From contig JASJDJ010000014.1 in assembly GCA_030065635.1 (NCBI GenBank), positions 1 through 45,182 of the forward strand: 45,182 nucleotides of DNA, read 5' to 3'. This document shows, piece by piece, positions 7,915 through 16,889 of this stretch (position 1 is its first letter; each line of letters begins with the position of its first letter). A model generated the notes under the pieces. That model saw only the letters and a program-made list of their open reading frames with translations. It made no database searches and had not been told where the DNA came from. Position numbers and translations under genes: made by a program. The stretch is from Xenococcaceae cyanobacterium MO_188.B32 (GTDB taxonomy: Bacteria; Cyanobacteriota; Cyanobacteriia; Cyanobacteriales; Xenococcaceae).

Positions 7915-7979
7915 GCTCTCTGTATCAAATCGGATTACTTTACTTATACCATTCTTCTTTAGTCTAAGTAGTGTATCTT

Positions 7980-10025
7980 TTAGTTTTGCAGTTCCTCAAT
8001 TTTTTTGCGTGCATTTTGAGCGTATTCTTCTTTGCCCTGTTTCTGATACAAATCGGCAGCTTGGCGATAAGCTTCGATCGCCTCTTGTTGCTTATTTTCT
8101 TGCAAAGCCAGAGTAAAACCCCGAGCATAATGAACATCGGGATTATCGGGATTGAGGTAAATAGCTTTACTATAGTCTTTCATTGCCTGTTTGTATTGAC
8201 CTAAACTAGAAAAAGCAATTCCTCGGTTAACATACGCATCAAAATACTCGGGAGCAAGATTAATAGCCTGATTGTAATCTTCTATAGCTAGTTCATATTT
8301 TGGTTCTGGCAAAGACGAATAAGCCATACCCCTATTTACGTAAATTTGAATCAGTTGTTGTTGGGAAGCCTTGTCGAGCGCTTTAGTGTAACTTTCGATC
8401 GCCTGTTCGTATTTGGTGTCCCTAAAGTAGATAACCCCTCGATTGATATAAGCATTTATCCTTTCAGCAGTACTAGTATTAGGGTTTTCGACGATCTTAG
8501 TATACTTTTCAATCAGCTTTGTATCGGCGAGTTCACTTCCTCGATGATGATAATGTTTAGCTGCCGCTTTTGCTTTTGGCTCAAAGTCTTCTGGAGTTAC
8601 CTGAGGAATTTCAGTTACTTCAGGAGTTTCGGCTACTTTAGGAGTTTCAGTTACCTTAGGAGTCTCGTCAGGAGAAATATTAGTAGGAACTGCTTTATCT
8701 ACTCGAGATCGAGCTATGTTAGTTGACATATATGGTCGACAAGTGTGTTTGGCTCCTTTTGCTTCTCTAGTCTTGGGGTTTTTTAGTACGGGATGATTTT
8801 GTAGTTGATTGCATCCTTCACTGAGCCAATCTTCCCAATTGCCTCCTTGCCAGAGTCTAACGGTACCATCTTTACTACTGCTAATAATTTGCTTACCATC
8901 GGAGCTAAAAGCAACTAATTGAACCTCTTCTTCATGTCCTTGCAAAATTTGTAGAAGAATACCGTCTTTAGTCCATAAGCGTATGGTTGTGTCCAAACTA
9001 CTACTGACAAAAGTTTGACCATCAGGATTAAATGCCACTGAACTAACACTTTGGTTATGTCCGGACAGAGTTTTTAGCAGCTTCCCATTGATATCCCATA
9101 ATCTCACTTCACCATCTCGACTACCAATCACAATAGTTTTTCCATCAGGACTAAAAGTAAATGAAGTAAGAATATTTTTACCTATAGAAAAAGTTTCTAG
9201 TAATTGCCCATTTAAATCCCATAACCTAATAGTCCCGTCATTATGACTGCCACTGAGAATATTTTGACCATCAGGGCTAAAAGCAACAGAGTCTATTTCA
9301 CTTTCGTGACCTCGGAAAGTAAGAATTAGATTGCCTTCTAAGTCCCATAATCTTAGAATCTTATCCTCATTGCCACTAACAAGATATTTCCCATTAGGAC
9401 TAAAGGTAAGAGCGGTTATCCTCTCTCTATTGTTATGAAAAGTTTCAAGATAATTACCGTTTCGATCCAACAGTCTAATAGTTCGACGGTCGATAACAAC
9501 TGCAATTGTTTCCCCTTCAGGACTATAGATAACTTGGGTAACATTTTGCCCGGGCAGGAGCTGACTAATTGGAGTACCTTTGTCCGACCATAATCGTATG
9601 CCATTCCCATCACTGCTGACAATAACCTCTCGATCGTTGGCTCCAAAAGCAACCGAGTGAATACTTTCTTCTTGCTGAAAAAGAGCAGATTTTTCTGGTG
9701 TATAGACCGCTTGACGTAAGCCTAACTTAACTGGAGTTAATATATTTGTCCTTGGTATTATATTTGTAAGACGCTTGTTTTTGCCAGCAGTATGAATTGC
9801 TAAGACTAGGGCATTAATGCGGTCTTGAGGTAATAAAGATTGGACTTTAGCTGTATTTGCTTTAATCGCAGTTTGTTCTAGTTTTACCCAAACTACACTA
9901 ATTAAACTCCCCAGAGCTATTAAAGCTCCACTCACCAAAAAAATATGCCAAGCAATATTTCTTTTTTTAGGAGGAACAGTACCTGTCAAAAACTTTTCTT
10001 TTTTTTGACTTTTGTTGAACAACAT
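7980..10025 (-). CDS. Membrane-anchored WD40 and TPR repeat protein
   Basis: The 681-residue product begins with a basic segment and one membrane helix at about residues 24-46. About seven WD40 repeats follow between residues 115 and 400 (phrases such as SGSHNDGTIRLWDLNG and SSSKDGTVRLW), enough for one propeller. A linker built from degenerate VTETPK/VAETPE repeats (8596-8669 in DNA) leads to four or five TPR units running to the C-terminus. Both halves are protein-binding modules and no enzyme domain is visible. The propeller and the WLSEGCNQL exit segment resemble the tails of cyanobacterial NTPase-WD40 proteins, but here the NTPase is replaced by the membrane anchor. Its partner is unknown. 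Confidence 0.85.
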   Translation of the reverse strand: MLFNKSQKKEKFLTGTVPPKKRNIAWHIFLVSGALIALGSLISVVWVKLEQTAIKANTAKVQSLLPQDRINALVLAIHTAGKNKRLTNIIPRTNILTPVKLGLRQAVYTPEKSALFQQEESIHSVAFGANDREVIVSSDGNGIRLWSDKGTPISQLLPGQNVTQVIYSPEGETIAVVIDRRTIRLLDRNGNYLETFHNNRERITALTFSPNGKYLVSGNEDKILRLWDLEGNLILTFRGHESEIDSVAFSPDGQNILSGSHNDGTIRLWDLNGQLLETFSIGKNILTSFTFSPDGKTIVIGSRDGEVRLWDINGKLLKTLSGHNQSVSSVAFNPDGQTFVSSSLDTTIRLWTKDGILLQILQGHEEEVQLVAFSSDGKQIISSSKDGTVRLWQGGNWEDWLSEGCNQLQNHPVLKNPKTREAKGAKHTCRPYMSTNIARSRVDKAVPTNISPDETPKVTETPKVAETPEVTEIPQVTPEDFEPKAKAAAKHYHHRGSELADTKLIEKYTKIVENPNTSTAERINAYINRGVIYFRDTKYEQAIESYTKALDKASQQQLIQIYVNRGMAYSSLPEPKYELAIEDYNQAINLAPEYFDAYVNRGIAFSSLGQYKQAMKDYSKAIYLNPDNPDVHYARGFTLALQENKQQEAIEAYRQAADLYQKQGKEEYAQNARKKIEELQN

Positions 10026-10182
10026 ATTTTTGAATAACGAATCTTGTTTTTAAAGTAAATGTCAAAGAGCCCATTTAAAAGCTGTAAGAATCTAAAATAT
10101 TATTATCTTCTAATAATTCCCTAATTTTTCTCTATTTGTTATTAATCTAGAAATAAAAGAGAGGATGGTGAGGGTTAAGAAC

Positions 10183-10380
10183 ATGAAAAAAAAAGATCGG
10201 ACTTCGATGAGTTTTCGAGAAAGGTTGTCAGCAGCGATCGCGCTTACACTTCTTTTGGTAACTTATCAACAAATATCACCAGGCAATTCCCCATCATTGT
10301 CTCAAACTATTAGAAAGGTTCTTCCTTCAATATCCTCATTTAAAATTTTCCCTGAATATGAATTTCTTGTCTTGCCATAG
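10183..10380 (+). CDS. Small hypothetical protein with one hydrophobic segment
   Basis: The product is 65 residues from the ATG at 10183, which has GAGGG about eight bases upstream; another in-frame ATG lies at 10165. The sequence has a basic N-terminus (MKKKDRTS), then a hydrophobic stretch SAAIALTLLLVTYQ, so it may be membrane-bound or exported. It is followed at once by a strong hairpin at 10412-10448. No family is recognised. The HIP1-like GCGATCGC inside the frame and the clean ribosome site argue weakly that it is real. Confidence 0.4.
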   Translation: MKKKDRTSMSFRERLSAAIALTLLLVTYQQISPGNSPSLSQTIRKVLPSISSFKIFPEYEFLVLP

Positions 10381-10411
10381 TTTAACAAGAATAAATGTCT
10401 AATTCGTGTCG

Positions 10412-10448
10412 AAAAAGTAAAGGTGGGCATTGCCCACCTTTACTTTTT
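10412..10448. terminator. Bidirectional terminator between the small gene and gnd
   Basis: A perfect 17-bp stem, AAAAAGTAAAGGTGGGC and its complement, closes around the three-base loop ATT. An A run on one side and a T run on the other let it serve both strands. It separates the convergent small gene and gnd. Confidence 0.85.
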
Positions 10449-10490
10449 TAGATTCAAAACAGTTTTAAAAACCTTGCTTCTCGGACTTTA

Positions 10491-11915
10491 TTACTCCATT
10501 TGCGTCCACTCAGTGTGCATAAATTCGCCTCTAGGTTTATCAGTCCTTTCATAGGTATGGGCACCAAAATAATCCCGTTGGGCTTGAGTGAGATTTTGGG
10601 GCAGACGAGCGCGCCGATAACTGTCAAAATAATCTAAGGAAGCACTAAAAGCAGGAACGGGAATACCCAAATTGTTAGAGACAGCTAACACTTCTCGCCA
10701 AGCTTCCTGGCGGTCTAGAATGCTTTGCTTGAATTCTGGTGCAAGTAATAGATTAGGTAGATTGGGATTATCGATAAATGCTGATTGAATTTTGCCTAAA
10801 AAGCCAGCCCGAATAATACATCCACCTTTCCAAATACGGGCGCATTCACTCAAATTCAAGTTAAAGTTAAACTCGGCTGATGCCCTACTCAACAATGCCA
10901 TTCCTTGAGCATAGGAACACATTTTAGAGCAATAAAGAGCATCTCTAACTTTATTGATGAAAGCTTGTTTATCTCCATCATATTTGCCAGTAGGTCCTGT
11001 TAATTGCTTAGATGCTGCCACCCGTTCGTCTTTATAAGCAGACATAACGCGAGCATTAACAGCAGCATACATAGTGGGAATTGGTACACCCAACTCCAGA
11101 GAACTCACTATTGTCCAGCGTCCTGTCCCTTTTTGTCCAGCAGCATCGAGAATCAAATCTACTAAAGGTAAATTGGTTTCTGGGTCGATATATTTAAAAA
11201 TATCGGCGGTAATTTCAATCAAAAAGGAATTTAGCTCATCAGTAGTATTCCACTCGGCAAATACTTCATGTAACTGTTGGTGGTCTAGTCCCAAGCCATT
11301 TTTCATAACATCGTAGGCTTCGGCAATGAGTTGCATATCTCCATACTCAATGCCATTATGTACCATTTTGACATAGTGTCCGGCACCGCCAGGGCCAACA
11401 TAAGTAACGCAAGGACCATCAGGAACTTGAGCAGCAATTTTAGTCAGAATTGGCTCTAGCTCTTTGTAGGCTGCTTCTGTGCCTCCTGGCATCAAACTAG
11501 GGCCATTTAGTGCGCCTTCTTCGCCACCACTGACTCCCATGCCCACAAAACCAAGTCCTGTTGCTTCTAAATCTCTGGTGCGTCTTTCAGTATCTTCATA
11601 GAGGGAGTTACCTCCATCAATAATCATATCCCCTTTATCTAAAAGAGGTTTAAGTTGCTCGATGACGGCATCTACTGGTTTCCCTGCTTTAACCATAACC
11701 AAGATTTTGCGGGGACGTTCCAGCGTTTGCACGAATTCTTCTAGGGAATAGGCAGCTTTAACGTCTTTGTTTTTGGCTCTTTCTGCCATAAATGTTTCGG
11801 TTTTGGCACTAGTGCGGTTGTATACGGCAATGGGAAAACCACGACTTTCTACATTAAGAGCCAAGTTTTCTCCCATTACGGCTAAACCAATTACTCCAAA
11901 AGTTCTTTGTGTCAT
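10491..11915 (-). CDS. gnd: 6-phosphogluconate dehydrogenase, decarboxylating
   Basis: This enzyme of the oxidative pentose phosphate pathway converts 6-phosphogluconate to ribulose 5-phosphate and CO2 with reduction of NADP+. The 474-residue length is standard. Visible features are the N-terminal dinucleotide fold (GVIGLAVMGENLALN), the substrate motif GMGVSGGEEGALNGPSLMPGG (split as SGGEEGA and LMPGG), and the catalytic lysine region GHYVKMVHNGIEYGD. The helical C-terminal domain is complete, ending with FMHTEWTQME. The start is the ATG at 11913-11915. It is monocistronic here and ends at the bidirectional terminator near 10430. Confidence 0.97.
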   Translation of the reverse strand: MTQRTFGVIGLAVMGENLALNVESRGFPIAVYNRTSAKTETFMAERAKNKDVKAAYSLEEFVQTLERPRKILVMVKAGKPVDAVIEQLKPLLDKGDMIIDGGNSLYEDTERRTRDLEATGLGFVGMGVSGGEEGALNGPSLMPGGTEAAYKELEPILTKIAAQVPDGPCVTYVGPGGAGHYVKMVHNGIEYGDMQLIAEAYDVMKNGLGLDHQQLHEVFAEWNTTDELNSFLIEITADIFKYIDPETNLPLVDLILDAAGQKGTGRWTIVSSLELGVPIPTMYAAVNARVMSAYKDERVAASKQLTGPTGKYDGDKQAFINKVRDALYCSKMCSYAQGMALLSRASAEFNFNLNLSECARIWKGGCIIRAGFLGKIQSAFIDNPNLPNLLLAPEFKQSILDRQEAWREVLAVSNNLGIPVPAFSASLDYFDSYRRARLPQNLTQAQRDYFGAHTYERTDKPRGEFMHTEWTQME

Positions 11916-12181
11916 ATAATTGAGTTTATCTGAAGGGTCTTTATCTCCTTCAGACTAACTTGTCATTCCAGTAATTGGTTGTAAAAAAGGGATTAAATTT
12001 AGATTCTTGCTGGGGAATTAAATCTACTGCTACTCAGTAGAGCATTTTATTGTGCCAAAATAAACGGGCGATCGACAAATCTTGAAAAAATATTTAAAAT
12101 TTTATTGCCGATCGAGATTGAGAACTAGATAAACCGATAAACTCAGTTAGTAGTGAGTAATTTTCTTTAAAAAACGGTTTT

Positions 12182-12760
12182 ATGGCTTACTACTGGTATA
12201 AAGCATTTCATTTAATTGGGGTTGTAGTTTGGTTTGCAGGTTTATTTTACCTGGTGCGTTTATTTGTCTATCATGCTGAAGCTGCTCAAGAACCAGAACC
12301 AGCCCAGAGCATCCTCAAAAAACAATACGAAATAATGGAAAAACGCCTCTACAATATCATCACCACTCCTGGGATGATCTTAACGGTGGCGATGGCAATT
12401 GGTTTAATTTCTACCGAGCCAGAAATTCTTAAATCTGGTTGGCTACATTTCAAATTAGCTTTTGTCGCACTTTTAGTGGGCTACCACCATTATTGTGGAC
12501 GCATCATGAAGAAATTGGCAAAAGATGAATGCCAATGGACGGGACAACAATTTAGAGCTTTAAATGAAGCACCGACAGTTTTTTTGGTAGTAATTGTACT
12601 TTTAGCTGTCTTCAAAAATAGTTTACCTCTAGACTTAACTACCTGGTTGATTGTTGCTCTAGTCATTGCTATGGTTGCTGGTATTCAACTCTATGCCAAG
12701 AAGCGAAGAAAAGATAAGGAGAAACTAGCACAAGTCGATCGAGAACCAAAATTAACGTGA
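12182..12760 (+). CDS. hemJ: Protoporphyrinogen IX oxidase, HemJ type
   Basis: HemJ is the membrane-embedded heme-binding enzyme that oxidises protoporphyrinogen IX to protoporphyrin IX in most cyanobacteria, feeding heme and chlorophyll synthesis. The 192-residue product has about four membrane helices. The N-terminal AFHLIGVVVWFAGLFYLVRL carries the conserved histidine, TTPGMILT and HFKLAFV follow, and the tail is basic and cytoplasmic. Length and order match the family. The stop codon TGA at 12758-12760 overlaps the first bases of an inverted-repeat element, so the gene ends exactly where that element begins. Confidence 0.92.
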   Translation: MAYYWYKAFHLIGVVVWFAGLFYLVRLFVYHAEAAQEPEPAQSILKKQYEIMEKRLYNIITTPGMILTVAMAIGLISTEPEILKSGWLHFKLAFVALLVGYHHYCGRIMKKLAKDECQWTGQQFRALNEAPTVFLVVIVLLAVFKNSLPLDLTTWLIVALVIAMVAGIQLYAKKRRKDKEKLAQVDREPKLT

Positions 12761-12830
12761 GTTCGGAATTCAAGGGGCTGTCCGATGAGAAAACCTCATC
12801 GGTTTATACGCTCCGCCGAATTCCCAACTC
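12759..12830. repeat. Structured palindromic repeat between two convergent genes
   Basis: The outer arms are GAGTTCGGAATTC (12759-12771) and GAATTCCCAACTC (12818-12830), inverted with one mismatch. Inside lies the family core, GGGGCTGT ... ACGCTCCG (12774-12815), around the hairpin CCGATGAG-aaaac-CTCATCGG. It covers the stop of hemJ and the last codons and stop of the hybrid kinase gene, and could act as a two-way transcription end. Compared with the copy at 6475, the frame is kept but both hairpin arms are changed together. Confidence 0.75.
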
Positions 12831-15291
12831 CCTTGGTTTCTTCGCACAATTCAACAATACGATCGAAATTATAACTATAAGTTAATTCTCCTAAAGCTGT
12901 AGCTAAATGCTTATAGTGTGGGGGAATTTTGTCAACTAACTGCATAATCAGATCGGCATCAACGGCGATCGCAGCATGGTAGAGTTTAGCAATCCATTCT
13001 GGGGACATACAGTTTAAATCTCGAGCATTAAGAGATTCACTTTCTGTCTGGGAGGATGGCAAGTCATGAGAAGTAGGGTTTTCTGCATATATATACTTTA
13101 CTCCTAAATATTTAGCCATTTTGTCGAAAATAACTTGTTCTTGAAAAGGCTTGCTGACAAAATCGTCACAACCAGCAGCTAATATTTTTGCCCTTTGTTC
13201 TTCAAAGGCTGATGCTGTTAAGGCAATAATTACTGTTGGTTCTGTTTGCTCTTGTTGCTGTTGCAGTTGTTTAATCTTTTGGGTAGCAGTATATCCATCC
13301 ATTACAGGCATACGTATATCCATCCAAATTAGATGAGGATGCCATTCTTGCCAAAGCTCGATCGCTTCTATGCCATTGTTAGCAGTGCGAGGAGAAAAAC
13401 CAACAGTTTGTAATAGTTGTGTTAATAAGTCTCGATTTTCCTGGCGGTCGTCTACTACTAGAATACGATAGGAAGGTTGTTCTGGTGCTACTTTTAACAC
13501 CCGTTTTTTTCCCAGTAACTTATCTATAGTTGGTGATGGTGCTAATAATACTTTTATATCAAAATAAAAAGTAGAACCTCGATTTAGTCTACTGCTGACA
13601 TGAATATCTCCCCCCATCAACTGCACGAATTGATGACTAATAGCTAGCCCCAAACCCGTTCCCCCTTCTGATTTAATACCGACAAAGGTTTGCACGAAAG
13701 GTTGAAATAGTTTACTTATTTCGTTTTCAGCTATACCCTTACCTGTATCTTCTACTTCAAACAAAAGTTTGAGGGAATCATCGGCACTATTAGTTATAGA
13801 TCGATCGCTTTTTACTCTCAGGGTTACTCCTCCAGTGTGAGTAAATTTCACTGCATTACCGAGAAGATTAATAATTACCTGACGCAATTTACGACAATCG
13901 CTGACAATATAGCTTGGTAAATCCGGTGCTAAAACAAAATTAAAAGAAAGCTGTTTTTGCTCAGCCCTAATTTGAAACATTTCTCTGATAGTTTGTAGCA
14001 ACTGATGCAGATCGAAAGGCTCTGAATTAACAACAGTACGTCCCGCTTCAATTTTCGACATTTCTAGCACATCGTTAATTAAATTGAGTAAATGCTCCCC
14101 ACTGCGGTTAATAATGGCAAGAGACTCTTTTTGTTGAGAGGTGATCGTTACATCTCGATTCATTAATTGAGCAAATCCTAGAATAGCGTTGAGGGGTGTT
14201 CTCAATTCATGACTCATATTAGCTAGAAATATACTTTTAGCACGGTTAGCAGTTTCTGCTTCTTCGGCTTTTATTTCTAACTGATGGCTGTAATCTTCTA
14301 ATTTTTGTCGAGAAAGGGATAATTGTCGGGATAACCAAATAATCCCCAAGAACAATCCAAACACAGAAATCAACCCTACAGCGATGATGTTACTTGCCAG
14401 TTGACGAGCAGGAGCAAAGGCTTCATCTCGATCGATTTCTACCAGTAAAGCTAAATCTTGATCGTTGAGCCAACGATAAACACCGAGTACGGGAGAATTA
14501 TCGTAGTTACGATAGAGTCCATAGCCACTAATGCCACTCATCGCAGCATCAATACCAGGACTTCTAATTCCTGGAGGAAATTCTTCGGTACTGTCACTAT
14601 CTCTAGAAATAAAGGAATTTTTACTGACCAAAGAACCAACTAAATAAGTTTCACCACTTTCTCCTAAACCAGTGCGCTCTCTAACAATGCGATCGATCCG
14701 CTCTAAATTAAGATCGACTAATACTATTCCCTGACGAATACCCTCTCGGTTGCGGATGGGTTTGGCTAGGGTAACGGCAGGTTTACCTGTAAAGGGGGAA
14801 ACATAGAAAATAGGCGCAAAGTTATCTCCTAGTTTTACTTCTTCTACATAGGTAATATTGGCTAAGATTTCGTATTCCCCTTCTCGTTGTTTATTGGTTG
14901 AGAAAATAATTTTGTTACTACGGTCGAGAATAAAAATTTCCCGTAGATTTGGCTTGATTTTAACTCCTTCTGACAAATATTGAGAAAGAATTGCATAGGC
15001 TGTTTGGTAATCTTTCTTAATAGTTGTTTTACCTAAAAGAATATTGAGATTAGCCTGCACATCTGGCAATTGAGTAGTCAGCAGAAAATCTCGTTGTCGA
15101 TCTTCAAACCAACGATTAATTTCTGCTTCTTTGAGGGTAGCAGCAACACTCAGTCGAGCAAAAGCAGCAGCACGAAGAGCATTTCTCGCTCTTAGATAAG
15201 CTACACTTCCTACCACACCCACTGTTAATAGAGACAGAAGCAGGAAATAATTAGCAACTTTTGTAGTTAAAGATTGCTGCCAAAATTTCAT
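12796..15291 (-). CDS. Hybrid sensor histidine kinase with receiver domain
   Basis: The product, 831 residues from the ATG at 15289-15291, is a membrane sensor. A TTG seven codons upstream is the only longer start. One membrane helix near the N-terminus and one near residue 310 (IIAVGLISVFGLFLGIIW) bracket a periplasmic Cache-type sensor (YLVGSL, PVLGVYRWL). A short coiled coil, HisKA with H361 in NMSHELRTPLN, HATPase (NLLGNAVKFTH, GTGLGLAIS) and a receiver with D658 in WMDIRMPVMDGY follow. The C-terminus of about 90 residues is helical and ends in GNSAERINR, encoded by the repeat at 12759-12830. No cognate regulator is adjacent; BlaI diverges upstream. Confidence 0.93.
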   Translation of the reverse strand: MKFWQQSLTTKVANYFLLLSLLTVGVVGSVAYLRARNALRAAAFARLSVAATLKEAEINRWFEDRQRDFLLTTQLPDVQANLNILLGKTTIKKDYQTAYAILSQYLSEGVKIKPNLREIFILDRSNKIIFSTNKQREGEYEILANITYVEEVKLGDNFAPIFYVSPFTGKPAVTLAKPIRNREGIRQGIVLVDLNLERIDRIVRERTGLGESGETYLVGSLVSKNSFISRDSDSTEEFPPGIRSPGIDAAMSGISGYGLYRNYDNSPVLGVYRWLNDQDLALLVEIDRDEAFAPARQLASNIIAVGLISVFGLFLGIIWLSRQLSLSRQKLEDYSHQLEIKAEEAETANRAKSIFLANMSHELRTPLNAILGFAQLMNRDVTITSQQKESLAIINRSGEHLLNLINDVLEMSKIEAGRTVVNSEPFDLHQLLQTIREMFQIRAEQKQLSFNFVLAPDLPSYIVSDCRKLRQVIINLLGNAVKFTHTGGVTLRVKSDRSITNSADDSLKLLFEVEDTGKGIAENEISKLFQPFVQTFVGIKSEGGTGLGLAISHQFVQLMGGDIHVSSRLNRGSTFYFDIKVLLAPSPTIDKLLGKKRVLKVAPEQPSYRILVVDDRQENRDLLTQLLQTVGFSPRTANNGIEAIELWQEWHPHLIWMDIRMPVMDGYTATQKIKQLQQQQEQTEPTVIIALTASAFEEQRAKILAAGCDDFVSKPFQEQVIFDKMAKYLGVKYIYAENPTSHDLPSSQTESESLNARDLNCMSPEWIAKLYHAAIAVDADLIMQLVDKIPPHYKHLATALGELTYSYNFDRIVELCEETKGVGNSAERINR

Positions 15292-15442
15292 CTTTACGGT
15301 ATTGACGAACAAAATAGATGTTTTTCTATCTTACTTTCTAGTTCTGGTATATTCTTTCTGTGGTGGTTTTGTTATTAAAATGCAGTCGCGCAGAAAGAAA
15401 AACTACTATAAAATATGTCAGTAGACAATTTTAGATTTATCT

Positions 15443-15865
15443 ATGGCTCCTTTGCCAGAATATCAACCAAAAAAACTATCTCTCGGCCCTTTAGAAAAAG
15501 AGGTATTAGAAATCGTCTGGAAATTTAAAAGGGCGACGGTAAAAGAGGTTCACGAGCAAATTTTGCTCGATCCAGACCGAGAATTAGCTTATACTTCTGT
15601 TACTACCGTTTTGCGCCGTTTAACTGAGAAGGGTTGGCTGCGTTGCTATAAAAAAGGACGAGCTTTTTATTGGCGACCATTAATATCGCGAGAACAGGCC
15701 ATAGCTCTTAAGTCTTACGATCGACTACATAGCTTTCTAGCTATTAGTAATCCTGATGTGGTTGCTTCTTTTGCCGATAGCTTAGATACTGCTAGTTTAG
15801 AACAAATCGAGGCGATCGCTGCTCGGATTGAATCTATTCGTCGTCGAAGAGAGGAGCAAGAATAA
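15443..15865 (+). CDS. BlaI/MecI-family transcriptional repressor
   Basis: The 140-residue product has the winged-helix of BlaI/MecI repressors: LGPLEKEVLEIVWK, ATVKEVHEQIL, then AYTSVTTVLRRLTEKGWL and KGRAFYW. The C-terminal part should mediate dimerisation. In the classical system an M56 membrane protease triggers cleavage of the repressor. The next gene is such a protease and overlaps this stop by one base (TAATG), so the two are translationally coupled. The target operon is not apparent; no penicillinase gene follows. Confidence 0.92.
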   Translation: MAPLPEYQPKKLSLGPLEKEVLEIVWKFKRATVKEVHEQILLDPDRELAYTSVTTVLRRLTEKGWLRCYKKGRAFYWRPLISREQAIALKSYDRLHSFLAISNPDVVASFADSLDTASLEQIEAIAARIESIRRRREEQE

Positions 15866-16707
15866 TGCACCTGTTGATGATCGTAATTTCTCTAGCTATA
15901 GCTTGGTTGCTCAGACTAACCAGAATTCCCACCCAACAAACTTGGATAGGGCGATGGCACCAAGGACTTTTTTGCTTTCTTTTTCCGCCCCTATTGTTAC
16001 TGACTACGGCTATCTCCGTTATTTTCATGGGTTTTCGCGGAGAAATGTTGGGAATGCAAGCTAGTTGGTTGAGTTACCTTGTCTCAGTTACTTTTATTCT
16101 AATAGCAGTTTTTTGGCTCTTAAAATTAGCCTATCAAGGCTATCAATCCTGCCAGAAAGTTCGTACTTATCAACGTCGATCGATATTAGGTAAAATTGCT
16201 CGTATTCTCGAAACCGATTTTCCTTACAGCGCCCAAGTAGGTTTTTGGCAATCGGAATTAGTTGTCAGTCAAGGATTATTAAAGTCTCTCGACTCGGAAC
16301 ATTTAAATGCTGTCTTGGCTCACGAACAAGCTCATGTTTATTACCGAGATACATTTTGGTTTTTCTGGCTTGGTTGGTTGCGTAATTTAACTTCGTGGCT
16401 ACCCAATACGGAAGCTTTATGGCAAGAGCTTTTATTATTAAGAGAATTAAGAGCAGATAGAAAAGCAGCCGAACAAACTGACTCTATTTTGTTAGCCGAA
16501 TCTTTGTTGAAAGTAGCACAAAATAGCCTGCAAAATAATTCTGTTTTTTGCGCTAATTTTAGTTGCACTGTTCCTAAAAATAGATTAGAAGAAAGGATTG
16601 ATTTTTTACTAGATGATACCACCTTAATTTCTGACACTTCTTGGTGGAATTGGAGTTGGACTATATTATTATTTCTTCCCTTATTAACTATTCCCTTTCA
16701 TGGATAA
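15865..16707 (+). CDS. M56-family membrane metalloprotease (BlaR1-like)
   Basis: The 280-residue product has several membrane helices and the zinc motif HEQAH at residues 153-157 in VLAHEQAHVYYRD. A downstream LRELRADRKAAEQ segment supplies the likely third ligand. This matches the protease half of BlaR1/MecR1. The extracellular penicillin-binding sensor domain of BlaR1 is absent: the protein ends soon after the last membrane helix. The stimulus is therefore unknown. It forms a coupled pair with the BlaI-type repressor. Confidence 0.9.
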   Translation: MHLLMIVISLAIAWLLRLTRIPTQQTWIGRWHQGLFCFLFPPLLLLTTAISVIFMGFRGEMLGMQASWLSYLVSVTFILIAVFWLLKLAYQGYQSCQKVRTYQRRSILGKIARILETDFPYSAQVGFWQSELVVSQGLLKSLDSEHLNAVLAHEQAHVYYRDTFWFFWLGWLRNLTSWLPNTEALWQELLLLRELRADRKAAEQTDSILLAESLLKVAQNSLQNNSVFCANFSCTVPKNRLEERIDFLLDDTTLISDTSWWNWSWTILLFLPLLTIPFHG

Positions 16708-16889
16708 TGTGTCAGGTATTTAATTTGTCTATTAATGTTGACGCAAAGAGGTAGGAACACGGAGACGAGGGAAGAGCTTGATGATTTCCTAGCTTAATTA
16801 CAATTTTATTGTTCTCAATTATACTGGTGACTGGATAAGAAAAAATTAAATCAGTAATCAATTGACTGATAACGGATAACTGATAACTG

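Noticed and set aside
8346-8726. 126-codon plus-strand frame inside the WD40/TPR gene
   Set aside because: It is the complement of the TPR and linker coding region; the repeated Phe/Tyr/Arg/Ser pattern mirrors the VTETPK linker.
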